Assembly (NCBI RefSeq): GCF_004005935.1
Contig: NZ_SACQ01000001.1
Span: 651,485 to 715,484 of the forward strand
Length of the DNA stretch: 64,000 bases
From: Neptunomonas marina
GTDB lineage: Bacteria > Pseudomonadota > Gammaproteobacteria > Pseudomonadales > Balneatricaceae
Direction of reading: 5' to 3'
The notes beneath the pieces are model-generated. The model made no database searches and was not told the DNA's origin. It saw nothing but the letters and a program-made list of their open reading frames with translations. A program made the position numbers and the translations under genes. Of the stretch, positions 28,429 through 36,989 are shown one piece after another. The first letter of the stretch is position 1, and every line of letters starts with the position of its first letter.

Positions 28429-29910
28429 ATGACAGTACGTACACGCGTCGCTCCGTCTCCTACGGGCGATCCTCATGTGGGCACGGCCTATATCGCACTT
28501 TTCAACCTCGCCTTCGCACGCCAGCATGGCGGTGAATTTATCTTACGTATCGAAGATACTGACCAAACCCGCAGTACCGAAGCGTCTGAACAAAAGATTT
28601 TAGATTCGCTGCGTTGGTTAGGGCTTGAGTGGGATGAAGGCCCTGATGTTAGCGGCCCGCACGGCCCTTATCGCCAAAGTGAACGTAAAGATATCTATGC
28701 GGATTATGCCTTTGAGCTGGTGGAGAAAGGCTTAGCATTTCGCTGCTACCGAACAGCAGAGGAGCTAAATGAACTGCGAGAAGTACGTCGTGAGCAGGGC
28801 CAGCACACGGCGCTCAAGCAAAGCGATCTAGCATTGCCAGAGGCGGAAGTCGCGAAGCGCGAAGCCGAGGGCGCGCCATTTGTTATCCGTATGGTCGTTC
28901 CTGAAGAGGAGGGCGTGTGTGTTGTTAACGATATGCTGCGTGGCGATATCGAGCTGGACTGGGGAATGGTTGATGCCCAAATCCTACTGAAGTCCGATGG
29001 TATGCCAACATACCACCTTGCCAATGTGGTGGATGATCATCTGATGAAGATCACCCACGTGATCCGTGGCGAGGAGTGGATCAACTCCGCACCGAAACAT
29101 AAGCTGCTCTATCAATACTTTGGCTGGGATATGCCGCAGCTTTGCCATATGCCACTGCTACGCAACCCAGACAAATCAAAGCTCTCTAAGCGTAAAAATC
29201 CAACCAGCATCCTCTACTACGAGCGCATGGGTTACTTACCCGAGGCGTTGCTGAACTACCTAGGCCGTATGGGTTGGTCGATGCCGGATGAACGCGAAAA
29301 GTTTAGCCGTGACGAGATGTTCGCCAACTTTGATATTCAGCGTGTGTCACTCGGTGGTCCAGTGTTTGACCAAGAAAAGCTCAGCTGGCTAAACGGACTA
29401 TGGATGCGTGAAGACCTTGATGCGGCGGCTTTTGCCGAGAAGTATCAAGCTTGGGCGCTCAACCCAGAATATTTGATGCAGATCGTGCCGTTGATCCAGC
29501 AGCGTGTAGAGAAGTTCTCTGATGTGGCGCCACTGGCTAGCTTCTTCTTGTCTGGCATGTTGGATTTAAGGGAGTCTGACTTTGAACATAAGTCCGTGAC
29601 TTTGGATGATGCGAAGAAAATCCTGCAGTTTAGCGTTTGGTTGTTGGATACTGAAAACAACTGGGAAAAAGATCACCTGTTTGCTGAGCTGAAGAGCCTG
29701 TCTGAAAAGATGGGTTATAAGTTGCGCGACTTCCTCTTCCCGCTGTTTATCGCCATCGCGGGTACGAACCAGACTGTCTCGGTAATGGACTCCATGTCTA
29801 TTCTTGGCCCAGATATGAGCCGTGCTCGCCTGCGTCACGCCGTTAATCTGCTAGGCGGCCCTTCTAAGAAAGAAGCCAAGCGCTGGGAGAAAGAGTTCAA
29901 AGCGCTGTAA
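28429..29910 (+). CDS. gltX: Glutamyl-tRNA synthetase
   Basis: 493 residues, a class I aminoacyl-tRNA synthetase of normal length. The HIGH-equivalent is HVGT at residues 16-19 ([13 protein letters not shown]) and the KMSKS-equivalent KLSKR at 251-255. It charges tRNA-Glu with glutamate in the cytosol. The anticodon-binding C-terminal domain is intact. It is followed by a clean intrinsic terminator. Whether it also charges tRNA-Gln cannot be decided here. Confidence 0.97.
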   Translation: MTVRTRVAPSPTGDPHVGTAYIALFNLAFARQHGGEFILRIEDTDQTRSTEASEQKILDSLRWLGLEWDEGPDVSGPHGPYRQSERKDIYADYAFELVEKGLAFRCYRTAEELNELREVRREQGQHTALKQSDLALPEAEVAKREAEGAPFVIRMVVPEEEGVCVVNDMLRGDIELDWGMVDAQILLKSDGMPTYHLANVVDDHLMKITHVIRGEEWINSAPKHKLLYQYFGWDMPQLCHMPLLRNPDKSKLSKRKNPTSILYYERMGYLPEALLNYLGRMGWSMPDEREKFSRDEMFANFDIQRVSLGGPVFDQEKLSWLNGLWMREDLDAAAFAEKYQAWALNPEYLMQIVPLIQQRVEKFSDVAPLASFFLSGMLDLRESDFEHKSVTLDDAKKILQFSVWLLDTENNWEKDHLFAELKSLSEKMGYKLRDFLFPLFIAIAGTNQTVSVMDSMSILGPDMSRARLRHAVNLLGGPSKKEAKRWEKEFKAL

Positions 29911-29932
29911 TGTAAGCGAAGAGCTCATCTTC

Positions 29933-29958
29933 AAGGCCTGCAAACGCAGGCCTTTTTT
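29933..29958 (+). terminator. Intrinsic terminator after gltX
   Basis: 9-bp stem AAGGCCTGC (29933-29941) with GCAGGCCTT (29946-29954), an AAAC loop and a T run to 29958. Confidence 0.93.
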
Positions 29959-30147
29959 GTATCTGGAATTTAAGCGACAGCTGCGCTGTTTTTCTAGCAG
30001 CCCCTTCGTCTTACGCCCGAGATACCTCTGTCCAGCGATTACTGAGCGGACTTGAGTGTTTACAGCAGTTCATTAGCGGAAACTATTTTACGCGGCGGCG
30101 TGTACTTTGTTTCACGCTATCGGTAGCATCTGTTACCAATTACATAC

Positions 30148-31434
30148 ATGAGGTTAAGCAGTACGGTGTTTTTAACAGGTAAACATGTCGATTTGGCCGC
30201 ATCATTGGAAGCGGTGGGTGCTCCTATTTCTATCTGGGAGCGCAGCTATTCAGGGAAGCTGCTATTCGTCAGCGGCAATTCGCGTTTTCAAGAGATTGTC
30301 GATCAACGCCTTTCTGGGCTTGTTGAGCATGATCTCGCTTCGGTATTGCCACGCTATGTTGCGTCACAAATAGAACCTGCCATTGAAGAGTGCTTAGATA
30401 GCCAGCGCTCTGTTGAGACAGAGGTGGTTATCGAGCGCCATGGCAGAACCCGCTGGTGGCGTTTTCAATACTCTCCACTGCTCACGCGGGAAGGGGAGGT
30501 TCGCCGCCTGATGAATACCTGCATTGAGATAACCGAAAAGAAAGAGCTAGAACGTTCGCTCGATACCAGCTTGCGTCGCTTTGAAGCGGTCATCAACACA
30601 GCCTATGACGGTATTATCTCCATTGATGAATCGCAGCAAGTCAAAATGTTTAATCAGGCTGCGGGAGATATGTTTGGTATCAAACCTGATTCTGCCATCG
30701 GCCGCCCGCTAACGGACCTCATGCCAGCGCGTTATCGCCATGGTCACCACGGTTATATGGAAGGATTTAAGCACTCGCCGGTGATGTCCCGCCCGATGCA
30801 CACGCGGGCAGCAGTAACAGGGCTACGTAGCGATGGCACTGAGTTTCCACTGGAAGTGACGATCTCCAAGATACAGGTGGGTACACAAACCGAAATGACC
30901 GCTGTGCTGCGAGATATCTCAGAGCGCTCACGTTTGATGGAAGAGCTACGAGAAGCAGCCTCCGTTGATAGTGCAACAGGTTTATATAATCGCCGTTTCT
31001 TCGAGGACCAAACCGAGCGCGAGCTTGCGCGCTGTCGTTACTTTGGCCATAAAATGACGCTGATGGTCATTGCCGTGGATCGCTATAAAGAGCTGACTGA
31101 TGGACACGGAAATAGCTTTGGTGATCGCTTGATGAGCGATGTTTCAAAGGCTGTTGTTGAGGGGGGCCGTAAAGTCGATATTGTTGCCCGATACCATGCG
31201 GGTTCCTTAGCTATCCTGCTACCTGAGATGCCTGCAGAGCAAGCATTGGAGAGGGCCGAAACGATCCGCAAATACGCAGCAAGCGCGTTGGCACCAGAGA
31301 GTATGATACCGATAACATTTAGTATCGGCGTTGCTGAGTTCTGTGATGAAAGCTATGCTGACGAGCTGTTTGCCCGCGCCGAGCGTGCATTGAGTAGAGC
31401 AGGCGAAAATAGAGTGGAACAAGATAGAAAGTAG
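30148..31434 (+). CDS. PAS-PAS-GGDEF protein with degenerate active site
   Basis: 428 residues: a first PAS-like domain (about 15-130), a second PAS/PAC (about 142-262, RFEAVINTAYDGIISID ... VLRDISERSRL) and a GGDEF domain (about 270-428, starting DSATGLYNRRFFE). The catalytic GG(D/E)EF signature is replaced by HAGSL at residues 350-354 (31195-31209), inside otherwise conserved ARY-x5-AILLP. Diguanylate cyclase activity is therefore very unlikely. It may bind GTP or act as a scaffold, sensing by PAS. No membrane segment or EAL domain is seen. It is the last chromosomal protein gene before the prophage. Confidence 0.9.
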   Translation: MRLSSTVFLTGKHVDLAASLEAVGAPISIWERSYSGKLLFVSGNSRFQEIVDQRLSGLVEHDLASVLPRYVASQIEPAIEECLDSQRSVETEVVIERHGRTRWWRFQYSPLLTREGEVRRLMNTCIEITEKKELERSLDTSLRRFEAVINTAYDGIISIDESQQVKMFNQAAGDMFGIKPDSAIGRPLTDLMPARYRHGHHGYMEGFKHSPVMSRPMHTRAAVTGLRSDGTEFPLEVTISKIQVGTQTEMTAVLRDISERSRLMEELREAASVDSATGLYNRRFFEDQTERELARCRYFGHKMTLMVIAVDRYKELTDGHGNSFGDRLMSDVSKAVVEGGRKVDIVARYHAGSLAILLPEMPAEQALERAETIRKYAASALAPESMIPITFSIGVAEFCDESYADELFARAERALSRAGENRVEQDRK

Positions 31435-31465
31435 CAAGCAACACCTTGAAAACCAAGAAAAAAGC

Positions 31466-31493
31466 TTGACTACAAAAATAGATATGGGATTAT
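31466..31493 (+). promoter_or_regulatory. Promoter of tRNA-Ala
   Basis: TTGACT (31466-31471), a 16-bp spacer, GATTAT (31488-31493); transcription would begin about 30 bp before the tRNA. Confidence 0.55.
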
Positions 31494-31531
31494 AGCGGCG
31501 TGCTCAGCAACACTCTTCGAGCACGTCAAAT

Positions 31532-31607
31532 GGGGCCTTAGCTCAGCTGGGAGAGCGGTTCGCTGGCAGCGAACAGGTCAGCGGTTCGATCCCGCTAGGC
31601 TCCACCA
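31532..31607 (+). tRNA. tRNA-Ala (anticodon GGC), prophage target
   Basis: 76-nt cloverleaf with encoded CCA. The acceptor stem GGGGCCT/AGGCTCC contains the G3-U70 pair that identifies alanine tRNAs, and the anticodon loop CTGGCAG gives GGC (31565-31567). The prophage integrase gene starts 206 bp further on, as is usual for elements inserted in a tRNA 3' end, so the tRNA should remain intact after integration. Confidence 0.96.
31578..31607. other. Probable attL core (3' end of tRNA-Ala)
   Basis: Inferred from the tRNA-integrase juxtaposition: the T-arm/acceptor part of tRNA-Ala should be duplicated at the far end of the prophage (attR), which lies beyond the window. The exact core limits cannot be set from one end. 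Confidence 0.5.
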
Positions 31608-31721
31608 ATCCCTTTTCTCGCATAATCTCTTAAAGTCCTAATTTCTTTAAATATCAGTAGCTTAACATCTGTTTTAAGTCTCTCATTGTCCCAATATATC
31701 TACCCCTAGCCCAGAGATTTC

Positions 31722-31762
31722 GGGGGTATATAATGGGGTATCTGATTTTCAGAAGGGGGTAT
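31722..31762 (+). repeat. Three GGGGTAT direct repeats before int (arm-type sites)
   Basis: GGGGTAT at 31723-31729, 31735-31741 and 31756-31762, in an otherwise AT-rich 206-bp gap between attL and int. Their position suits arm-type integrase binding sites or a regulatory array for int. Confidence 0.5.
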
Positions 31763-31813
31763 GTGCTCCCAAGCTGAAAAACTCCGTGTATTCAATGAGA
31801 TAGAGGCACTGCA

Positions 31814-33052
31814 ATGCGCTTAACTGACAAGCAGATTAAAGCACTTAAGCCACGAGAAAAGGACTTCAAACAGGCTGATGGGCAAGGCCTCTATCTTCTT
31901 GTGACGAAGAAAGGACACAAGTATTGGCGACTCAAGTATCGATTTAACGGTAAAGAGAAGCTGCTTTCAATAGGCGTTTATCCAGAGATCTCTCTTAAAG
32001 AAGCGAGAGCCAAAACAGCAGAAGCGAAAGCAGCGTTGGCCGAGGGTAACGATCCTAGCATAGTAAAGAAGCAAAGAGCGCGTGCTGCGGAAGTTCATAC
32101 ATTTGAACAGCTGGCCCGTGAGTGGTTTGAGGTAAAGAGAAAGGACGTTGCCCCGACCACGGAAAAGCGCATGCTGAGTATGATCGACAATTGGATAGTG
32201 CCGTACTTGGGTCGATTTGAAGCCGCAAAGATGGGGCCGTTGGATGTCCTAGAGGCAATAAAAATTGCTGAGGCTCAGGGCAAAAATGATACAGCTCATC
32301 GTATGCGCGAAACTTGCTCTCAGATATTTAGATACGGAATCATTACACAGGTTTGCAAGCATGATCCGGCTCGCGACTTGATCGGCGCGCTCGAGAAGAA
32401 TAGGCCGCAGCATTACTCGGCAGTTACTGATCCCGATGCCGCTGGGCGATTGATGGCCGATATTGAGCTGTTCGAGGGAACAGTCATTGTTAAGACTGCG
32501 CTAGCATGTTCTGCATATTGGTTTTGCCGACCGATTGAGGTGCGCTCACTGGAATGGTCTGATGTTGATTTTGAAGGGGCACTGATTACTATTCCGGCCT
32601 CTCGCATGAAGCTGCGCCGAGACCACATTATCCCTTTAGCTACTCAAAGCCTCGCGCTGCTGGAGGCCTTAAAGCCGATCACTGGGCGGTCTAAATATGT
32701 CTTTCCGTCTGCTAGGGGTAATAGTCGCTGTATGTCTGAGAATGCTGTTCGGGTGGCGTTACGGACGATGGGATATACAAAAGAGATGATGACGTCGCAT
32801 GGTTTTAGGGCCATGGCGCGTACGTTGTTAGATGAGGAGCTTGGCTATCGTGTTGAGTGGATTGAGCATCAGTTGGCTCATGAAGTGCGGGACGCAAATG
32901 GTCGAGCTTATAACCGCACTTCATTCTTAAACCAGAGACGCGAGATGATGCAGTCTTGGGCTGACTACATTGATAGCCTGAGGGAGATGAAAAAGCAGGG
33001 AGTTACGATTCAACGGAGTTTTGGTGCTGAGCATCAATCCAGTTCTGAATAG
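31814..33052 (+). CDS. int: Prophage tyrosine integrase (P4/DUF4102 type)
   Basis: 412 residues. The N-terminal arm-binding domain (LTDKQIKALKPREKDFKQAD, LYLLVTKKGHKYWRLKYRF) is the DUF4102 type seen in P4-like and island integrases; a SAM-like core-binding domain follows, then the catalytic domain with R239 (in CRPIEVR), H329-xx-R332 (HGFRAMAR), H356 and nucleophile Y366. All catalytic residues are present. It should integrate and excise the prophage at tRNA-Ala. Its 3' end overlaps the convergent alpA gene by 50 bp. Confidence 0.96.
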   Translation: MRLTDKQIKALKPREKDFKQADGQGLYLLVTKKGHKYWRLKYRFNGKEKLLSIGVYPEISLKEARAKTAEAKAALAEGNDPSIVKKQRARAAEVHTFEQLAREWFEVKRKDVAPTTEKRMLSMIDNWIVPYLGRFEAAKMGPLDVLEAIKIAEAQGKNDTAHRMRETCSQIFRYGIITQVCKHDPARDLIGALEKNRPQHYSAVTDPDAAGRLMADIELFEGTVIVKTALACSAYWFCRPIEVRSLEWSDVDFEGALITIPASRMKLRRDHIIPLATQSLALLEALKPITGRSKYVFPSARGNSRCMSENAVRVALRTMGYTKEMMTSHGFRAMARTLLDEELGYRVEWIEHQLAHEVRDANGRAYNRTSFLNQRREMMQSWADYIDSLREMKKQGVTIQRSFGAEHQSSSE

Positions 33053-33215
33053 ATGACTCTAACCAGCCCACACGCTTTCCTCCAAGGGATATCTGCTTCG
33101 GGAATGTGTTGTTGTCGATATGACGGTAGATGGTGCTGCGCCCCAGCGAAGTCCGGTACATAACCTCTTTTATGGGCAGGACTCGATCTACCTTTTCTGC
33201 TGCAGTTGTCGTCAT
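33003..33215 (-). CDS. AlpA-family regulator / excisionase-like protein
   Basis: 70 residues with a MerR/Xis-like winged HTH: VLPIKEVMYRTSLGRSTIYRHIDNNTFPKQISLG and KRVGWLESSIQNWIDA are the AlpA pattern. AlpA activates excision functions of P4-like elements. It is the last gene of the leftward operon and overlaps int tail-to-tail, so leftward transcription could also act against int mRNA. It probably acts as the recombination directionality factor for the nearby integrase; inferred from size and position. Confidence 0.85.
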   Translation of the reverse strand: MTTTAAEKVDRVLPIKEVMYRTSLGRSTIYRHIDNNTFPKQISLGGKRVGWLESSIQNWIDAQHQNSVES

Positions 33216-33290
33216 TGATAGCGTTCCTCTTTACTGATGCATCACTTTAGAAATTGTTTCTTGGCTTTCTTGCCTAACTTTGGCTTCATG

Positions 33291-33755
33291 TTAGTCATCA
33301 CTCAGGTCTGGCAGCATCTTGGGCATGCTTCCTTTTTGATATGCCTCTGTAATTTGAGGGAGCATGAATTGGCTTACGGTTGCGCCGTTCGGCAGTACGA
33401 TGTTGGCCATGAACTCATCTTCAAAAATGGCTATGCCGGCTTCAACTGCTTCAAGCTTCGCTTTGATAACGAGCGCTAATGCCCGCCATTTTTGACGGCA
33501 TGCTTGCTCCCATGCTTTATGTGCTGCCGACTCCGTTCGTGCTTTGCCAGTGGGTGTTTCGGTGAATAGAGAGGCCGTCTTTCTGGGCATTGGCAGCAGA
33601 AACTTGATCTGCCGCCCAGCCATGCGAAACCCTACTACCGCTTTCTCTTGGTCCCAGCCGTACATGAATTGATCGGCGCCGTATTTTTGTAGCGTCCTTT
33701 CAATTTCGGCGCGGCTCTTATCGGTGCTTACCGATGTTGATTCGGCATATGCCAT
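33291..33755 (-). CDS. Conserved phage protein of unknown function
   Basis: 154 residues, soluble, no recognised motif. The pattern SRAEIERTLQKYGADQFMYGW, KFLLPMPRKTASLFTETPTGK, WRALALVIKAKLEAVEAGI, FEDEFMANIVLPNG is, from memory, a family common in early regions of siphovirus-like and podovirus-like prophages, often near recombination genes. Function unknown. It sits in the leftward early operon between alpA and a run of small genes. Confidence 0.8.
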   Translation of the reverse strand: MAYAESTSVSTDKSRAEIERTLQKYGADQFMYGWDQEKAVVGFRMAGRQIKFLLPMPRKTASLFTETPTGKARTESAAHKAWEQACRQKWRALALVIKAKLEAVEAGIAIFEDEFMANIVLPNGATVSQFMLPQITEAYQKGSMPKMLPDLSDD

Positions 33756-33808
33756 GGTTGATTCCTTTTGTCTGGTGCGCGTGATCTGTGGCGCGCGAAC
33801 AGGTGATG

Positions 33809-34204
33809 TTATACCGCTCTCACTTTTGGTCTGAAGATCGAAGCGCCGCCAACAGAGCTGCCCCCATCAAATTCAACATGACCTGAGCTATCTATTTTTG
33901 TAATCTTGTGGGGCGCTTTGTAGTCCCAGTCTCGCCCATATGAGCCGCTGCCACCCTCTGTAATAATGACCGTATCCCCTAATGAGAATCCGAGGCGCTT
34001 TTCCTCTTCTTTAAGCAATTGCTCTGAATAATGCTCGGCATCAATCTGAGTACTTAACACTCGATATGTCTGACCCTCATGCTCCAAAAGAAATAAATCA
34101 GGTGATTCGCCGGTGTGATGAATGTCGTAATAAATACAGCTTCCCTGCACAGCTAGTCCATTTAGCTCATGGTCTTGATCTATTACCTTTACTAGGTAGC
34201 TCAT
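33809..34204 (-). CDS. Hypothetical phage protein
   Basis: 131 residues, acidic, no membrane segment. A central KOW/SH3-like stretch (LGFSLGDTVIITEGGSGSYG, HKITKIDSSGHVEFDGG) suggests small beta-barrel character, which is only an impression. I do not recognise the family. It is codirectional with the early operon, 16 bp after the next upstream gene. Confidence 0.65.
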   Translation of the reverse strand: MSYLVKVIDQDHELNGLAVQGSCIYYDIHHTGESPDLFLLEHEGQTYRVLSTQIDAEHYSEQLLKEEEKRLGFSLGDTVIITEGGSGSYGRDWDYKAPHKITKIDSSGHVEFDGGSSVGGASIFRPKVRAV

Positions 34205-34220
34205 AATTCTTGCCTCTTAC

Positions 34221-34493
34221 TCAATCGGTATAACAATCAGTTCTACGGCGGACGCTGACGCACCCCAGATCTGCTGGATGCGCCAAGCGCGCTACGGTAG
34301 TGATTCGGCCCGTTAACATGCTGTTTGCTTTGGCTGTTTTGCACGCGCTTTCGTAGTTTTTAGCTCCCACGTAAAGCTTTTCGGTCTTAACCGGCTTGCC
34401 ATGGCCACGGACCTTGGAAACGAACACCACCCACTTTTTATGTGGCTTGCCTGCCCAGTAGGCTTCGGCGTTGAATGAGTCTGGTGTGCTCAT
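34221..34493 (-). CDS. Hypothetical phage protein
   Basis: 90 residues, basic and glycine-rich (KKWVVFVSKVRGHGKPVKTEKLYVGAKNYESACKTAK in overlapping short motifs). No domain recognised. Its ATG overlaps the stop of the upstream zinc-finger gene by 4 bp, so it is translated by coupling in the leftward operon. Confidence 0.65.
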   Translation of the reverse strand: MSTPDSFNAEAYWAGKPHKKWVVFVSKVRGHGKPVKTEKLYVGAKNYESACKTAKANSMLTGRITTVARLAHPADLGCVSVRRRTDCYTD

Positions 34494-35110
34494 ACCGTAT
34501 CCATCCCCATAATTGCGCCACGCATGCCTTCCGTTGAATGGAAGTAGAGCATTCTTGAAGGAGGCGCTCCCTGTACACTGAGGTTTCCAGGCAGTGACTT
34601 GAGCAGATTGAAGTACTTGGGCTGGATCTTTATTCCCTCGATATCAACGAAATCATGATCTCTGTATCGTTTACCGGTCGCGTTGCATGCTGTGCATTCG
34701 CCCGCTAATCTAGTTTTCCCAGACCCATTGCATGATGCGCATTCGACTTTATAGTCGTTGTAGGCATTTTCGAACTCGACAGTTCCTTTACCATTGCATT
34801 CTCGACATGTGAGGTCAGTTACATGCCCTGTGCCCTCACATTCTGTACAAGTTGACATCTCGGGGCTTTGGATGCTGTCGCTTAGTGGGTTGAGCTCCTG
34901 CATTTCAGTAAACCCATGCGCATCAATAAACCTCGCGACGCCTGCATTAGGGGTTGCTAGGCCCGCGCTGCTACCTTCAAGCACGGGAACTAGAATTATC
35001 ACATGCCCATTTGTTGCAACGGCAAAGCCTTTGTGGAGCATCGGCTCTCTGAGGTAGGTGCGCCGATCATCTTCCCCAGCGCACCAATGTTTTAGATCGA
35101 CGGAATTCAT
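34490..35110 (-). CDS. Phage protein with DnaJ-type CxxCxGxG zinc fingers
   Basis: 206 residues from the ATG at 35110, chosen because it overlaps the rdgC stop by 4 bp (ATGA); a start at 35152 would add 14 unlikely residues. Four DnaJ-like cysteine motifs occur in the middle (about 85-155): CTECEGTG, CRECNGKG, CASCNGSG, CTACNATG, which should bind two zinc ions. The N-terminal part (AVATNGHVIILVPV) resembles a sliding-clamp-like strand, a weak impression. No J domain is present. In DnaJ this module binds unfolded protein; here the partner is unknown. Confidence 0.75.
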   Translation of the reverse strand: MNSVDLKHWCAGEDDRRTYLREPMLHKGFAVATNGHVIILVPVLEGSSAGLATPNAGVARFIDAHGFTEMQELNPLSDSIQSPEMSTCTECEGTGHVTDLTCRECNGKGTVEFENAYNDYKVECASCNGSGKTRLAGECTACNATGKRYRDHDFVDIEGIKIQPKYFNLLKSLPGNLSVQGAPPSRMLYFHSTEGMRGAIMGMDTV

Positions 35111-36021
35111 GACTTCACCACTCCACCAAATGCCGCGCTGAGATCCTTCCATAGCTTCTGGTATTCCAGCGCCATGCGGGCAACGTCGCTATCTAGTCGC
35201 GCTAGCGGGTCTTCGTCGCTTTTTTCGTCATTGAGCTTTTTCAATAACTCTTCTGTTAAGTGGATGCCTTTGAGAGATAGGTCGGCGTCCAGTGCAAATT
35301 TGATGGTGTTATCCCAAGTGAGGGATAGGCGATCTACGAGTAACCCGCTTTCCAGATGGGCTTTTACTTCGTCATCAAATACGCTTTGGTCTTTGATGCG
35401 CACGTATCCCAGCTCAGAGCCTACGGCTTTTAGCGTGCAGGCGTCTTCGCACGTGAACGGGCGGCTTTCTCGCTCCTGCTTTAACCACTCGGACATGACA
35501 ACTGCAGGGGAGTGATGCACATCTGGCAGAGCCACTGGCAATGATCCTAAGCTGTTACGCAGTAGGTTTAGCAGTTGCGCTGCGGGTTTATGTGTGGCGC
35601 TATCGACCATGATCAAGCCTGCGGCAGGAATGATCAGGCAGCGGGTTTGTGTGTAGTTACTAAAGGCGCGCGGCAGTAGGTCGAGGATGATCTCATCCTT
35701 GAGCAGCAGCTTTTCTTTTCGATATACCTTGCGCCCTTGGTTCTGCTCGATCACGGCGATTCGTTCATCGAGCGCTTTCTTTATCACCTTTGGTGGCAGG
35801 ATCTTCTCTTCTTTCTGGGCACAGATTAGTAGTGCACCATGGGCTGCAAACACTAGCGCGTCGTCGTTGAGGGCACTATGCGGTTTTGTCCAGCCAAAGC
35901 GCCCGAGTTCTTGGCTTTTACAGCCCGTGAAAACGTGTTCACTCAGCGCAGCAGATAGTGCTTCAGGCGTTAGGGTGAAGCCTTCTTTAAGCTGGTACGG
36001 GATTAGGTTTTTGAAGAACAT
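35107..36021 (-). CDS. rdgC: Recombination-associated protein RdgC (prophage copy)
   Basis: 304 residues from ATG 36021, which has AGGAGG upstream; 36054 would add 11 residues. Matches E. coli RdgC along its length: MFFKNLIPYQL, GWTKPHSALNDDALVF, CAQKEEKILPPKVIKKAL, LKDEIILDLLPRAFS, GLIMVDSATHKPAAQLL, LRNSLGSLPV. RdgC forms a DNA-encircling ring dimer and limits RecA filament formation. A prophage-borne copy would modulate RecA-dependent recombination and possibly SOS-driven induction. It is part of the leftward recombination operon. Confidence 0.93.
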   Translation of the reverse strand: MFFKNLIPYQLKEGFTLTPEALSAALSEHVFTGCKSQELGRFGWTKPHSALNDDALVFAAHGALLICAQKEEKILPPKVIKKALDERIAVIEQNQGRKVYRKEKLLLKDEIILDLLPRAFSNYTQTRCLIIPAAGLIMVDSATHKPAAQLLNLLRNSLGSLPVALPDVHHSPAVVMSEWLKQERESRPFTCEDACTLKAVGSELGYVRIKDQSVFDDEVKAHLESGLLVDRLSLTWDNTIKFALDADLSLKGIHLTEELLKKLNDEKSDEDPLARLDSDVARMALEYQKLWKDLSAAFGGVVKS

Positions 36022-36022
36022 C

Positions 36023-36700
36023 TCACCATTCCTCCTGAGTACCCAGTGAGGCATCCACTCTATCTATATAAAAAGCATCTATGTCTGTAATGACGGTGCC
36101 CGCTGCATAAAGCTTGAAGATGTAGCTATCTACTGCATTAAAAGCTGCGGTTGGGTTGTATTCAAATCGATGAGAAATGCGGATCGTATGGCCGCTGATA
36201 TAAAGCTCCACCTTGTCTTCGCTACCAGCGCGCATTTTGAGGTTGTAAGAGCCCCTCAAACAACCATCATTTTCTTCAAAATCGATATCAACTTCATCTA
36301 GCCAGTCATCTTTTTCATATGATTCAAAATCGCGCCAAAGCTCACACACATTGCTTACTAGCTCGTGAAGGCTGATTTCTTTAGGTGCTGGGGCTAGTAA
36401 CGCATCTATCTCAGCATTGAATTTTTCTGCTGCTTGGCCCGCAAATAGATTCCCTAGTTTTTCCCGAACTCCTACTAGCATCTGCTGGTTGTATTCGGGA
36501 ATGGAAAAATCATTCGGGTCAATCCGAACGATCTCTTTCAGGACGGTTTCAAGGGACTTATGAAACTCCCCGTGGCGAGAAAAGACTTCAGATACGGCGA
36601 GGTTGATTGTATTCTCGACTTGATCTGAAATGCTTTTTTGTAGTGCTCCGCTTTTGATCATTTCGGAGACTTGTGCGTCGACGATTGCTTTAATATCCAT
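36023..36700 (-). CDS. Hypothetical phage protein
   Basis: About 225 residues from ATG 36700 (MDIKAIVDAQVSEMIKSG), which leaves a 10-bp gap to the upstream gene; 36724 is an alternative. The first half is helical; the second half has strand-rich segments (LRGSYNLKMRAGSEDKVELYISG, ISHRFEYNPTAAFN). No family recognised. It ends one base before the rdgC start, so the two are translationally linked. Confidence 0.65.
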   Translation of the reverse strand: MDIKAIVDAQVSEMIKSGALQKSISDQVENTINLAVSEVFSRHGEFHKSLETVLKEIVRIDPNDFSIPEYNQQMLVGVREKLGNLFAGQAAEKFNAEIDALLAPAPKEISLHELVSNVCELWRDFESYEKDDWLDEVDIDFEENDGCLRGSYNLKMRAGSEDKVELYISGHTIRISHRFEYNPTAAFNAVDSYIFKLYAAGTVITDIDAFYIDRVDASLGTQEEW

Positions 36701-36710
36701 CCTGCTATCC

Positions 36711-36926
36711 TTATTCAAACTCAAGATTCAGTTGCTTTGAGACGTACACAAAACCGCGCACGCCTTTTTTCTTGTATCGGTTGACTACCCCCCCCCGATA
36801 CGCTTCGTACAGCTCTCTAGTCACAGCGGAGCGCTTGGCATTACATAGCTTGGCAAGTAGGCCCGAGGTGTATTCTTGCCCCGGTCGCATCGCGCAAATA
36901 ATGTGGTTGTCACTCATGATTGACAC
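36711..36926 (-). CDS. Small protein, possible winged-helix DNA binder
   Basis: 71 residues. YTSGLLAKLCNAKRSAVTRELYEAYRGGVV and NRYKKKGVRGFVYVSK have the helix-turn-helix plus beta-wing layout, so a small DNA-binding protein is plausible. The codons for RGGVV contain a run of nine G on the coding strand (36788-36796), a slippage-prone tract in the middle of the gene. A loss or gain of one base would truncate it. Confidence 0.6.
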   Translation of the reverse strand: MSIMSDNHIICAMRPGQEYTSGLLAKLCNAKRSAVTRELYEAYRGGVVNRYKKKGVRGFVYVSKQLNLEFE

Positions 36927-36950
36927 ACCTTGTGTTAGGCAACTTTTGGC

Positions 36951-36979
36951 AAATAAAAAGCCCCAGCAATAGGGGCTTC
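36951..36979 (-). terminator. Intrinsic terminator after the exonuclease gene
   Basis: On the minus strand the stem AGCCCC/GGGGCT (36977-36972 with 36964-36959) is followed by TTTTTATTT. Genes further left would need readthrough or another promoter, which suggests antitermination in the early operon. Confidence 0.8.
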
Positions 36980-36989
36980 AAAAAGCGGT

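Noticed and set aside
31722-31762. GGGGTAT repeats as a CRISPR-like array
   Set aside because: Repeats are 7 bp, spacing is irregular and short, and no cas genes are present; arm-type sites fit better. No CRISPR array was found in the window.
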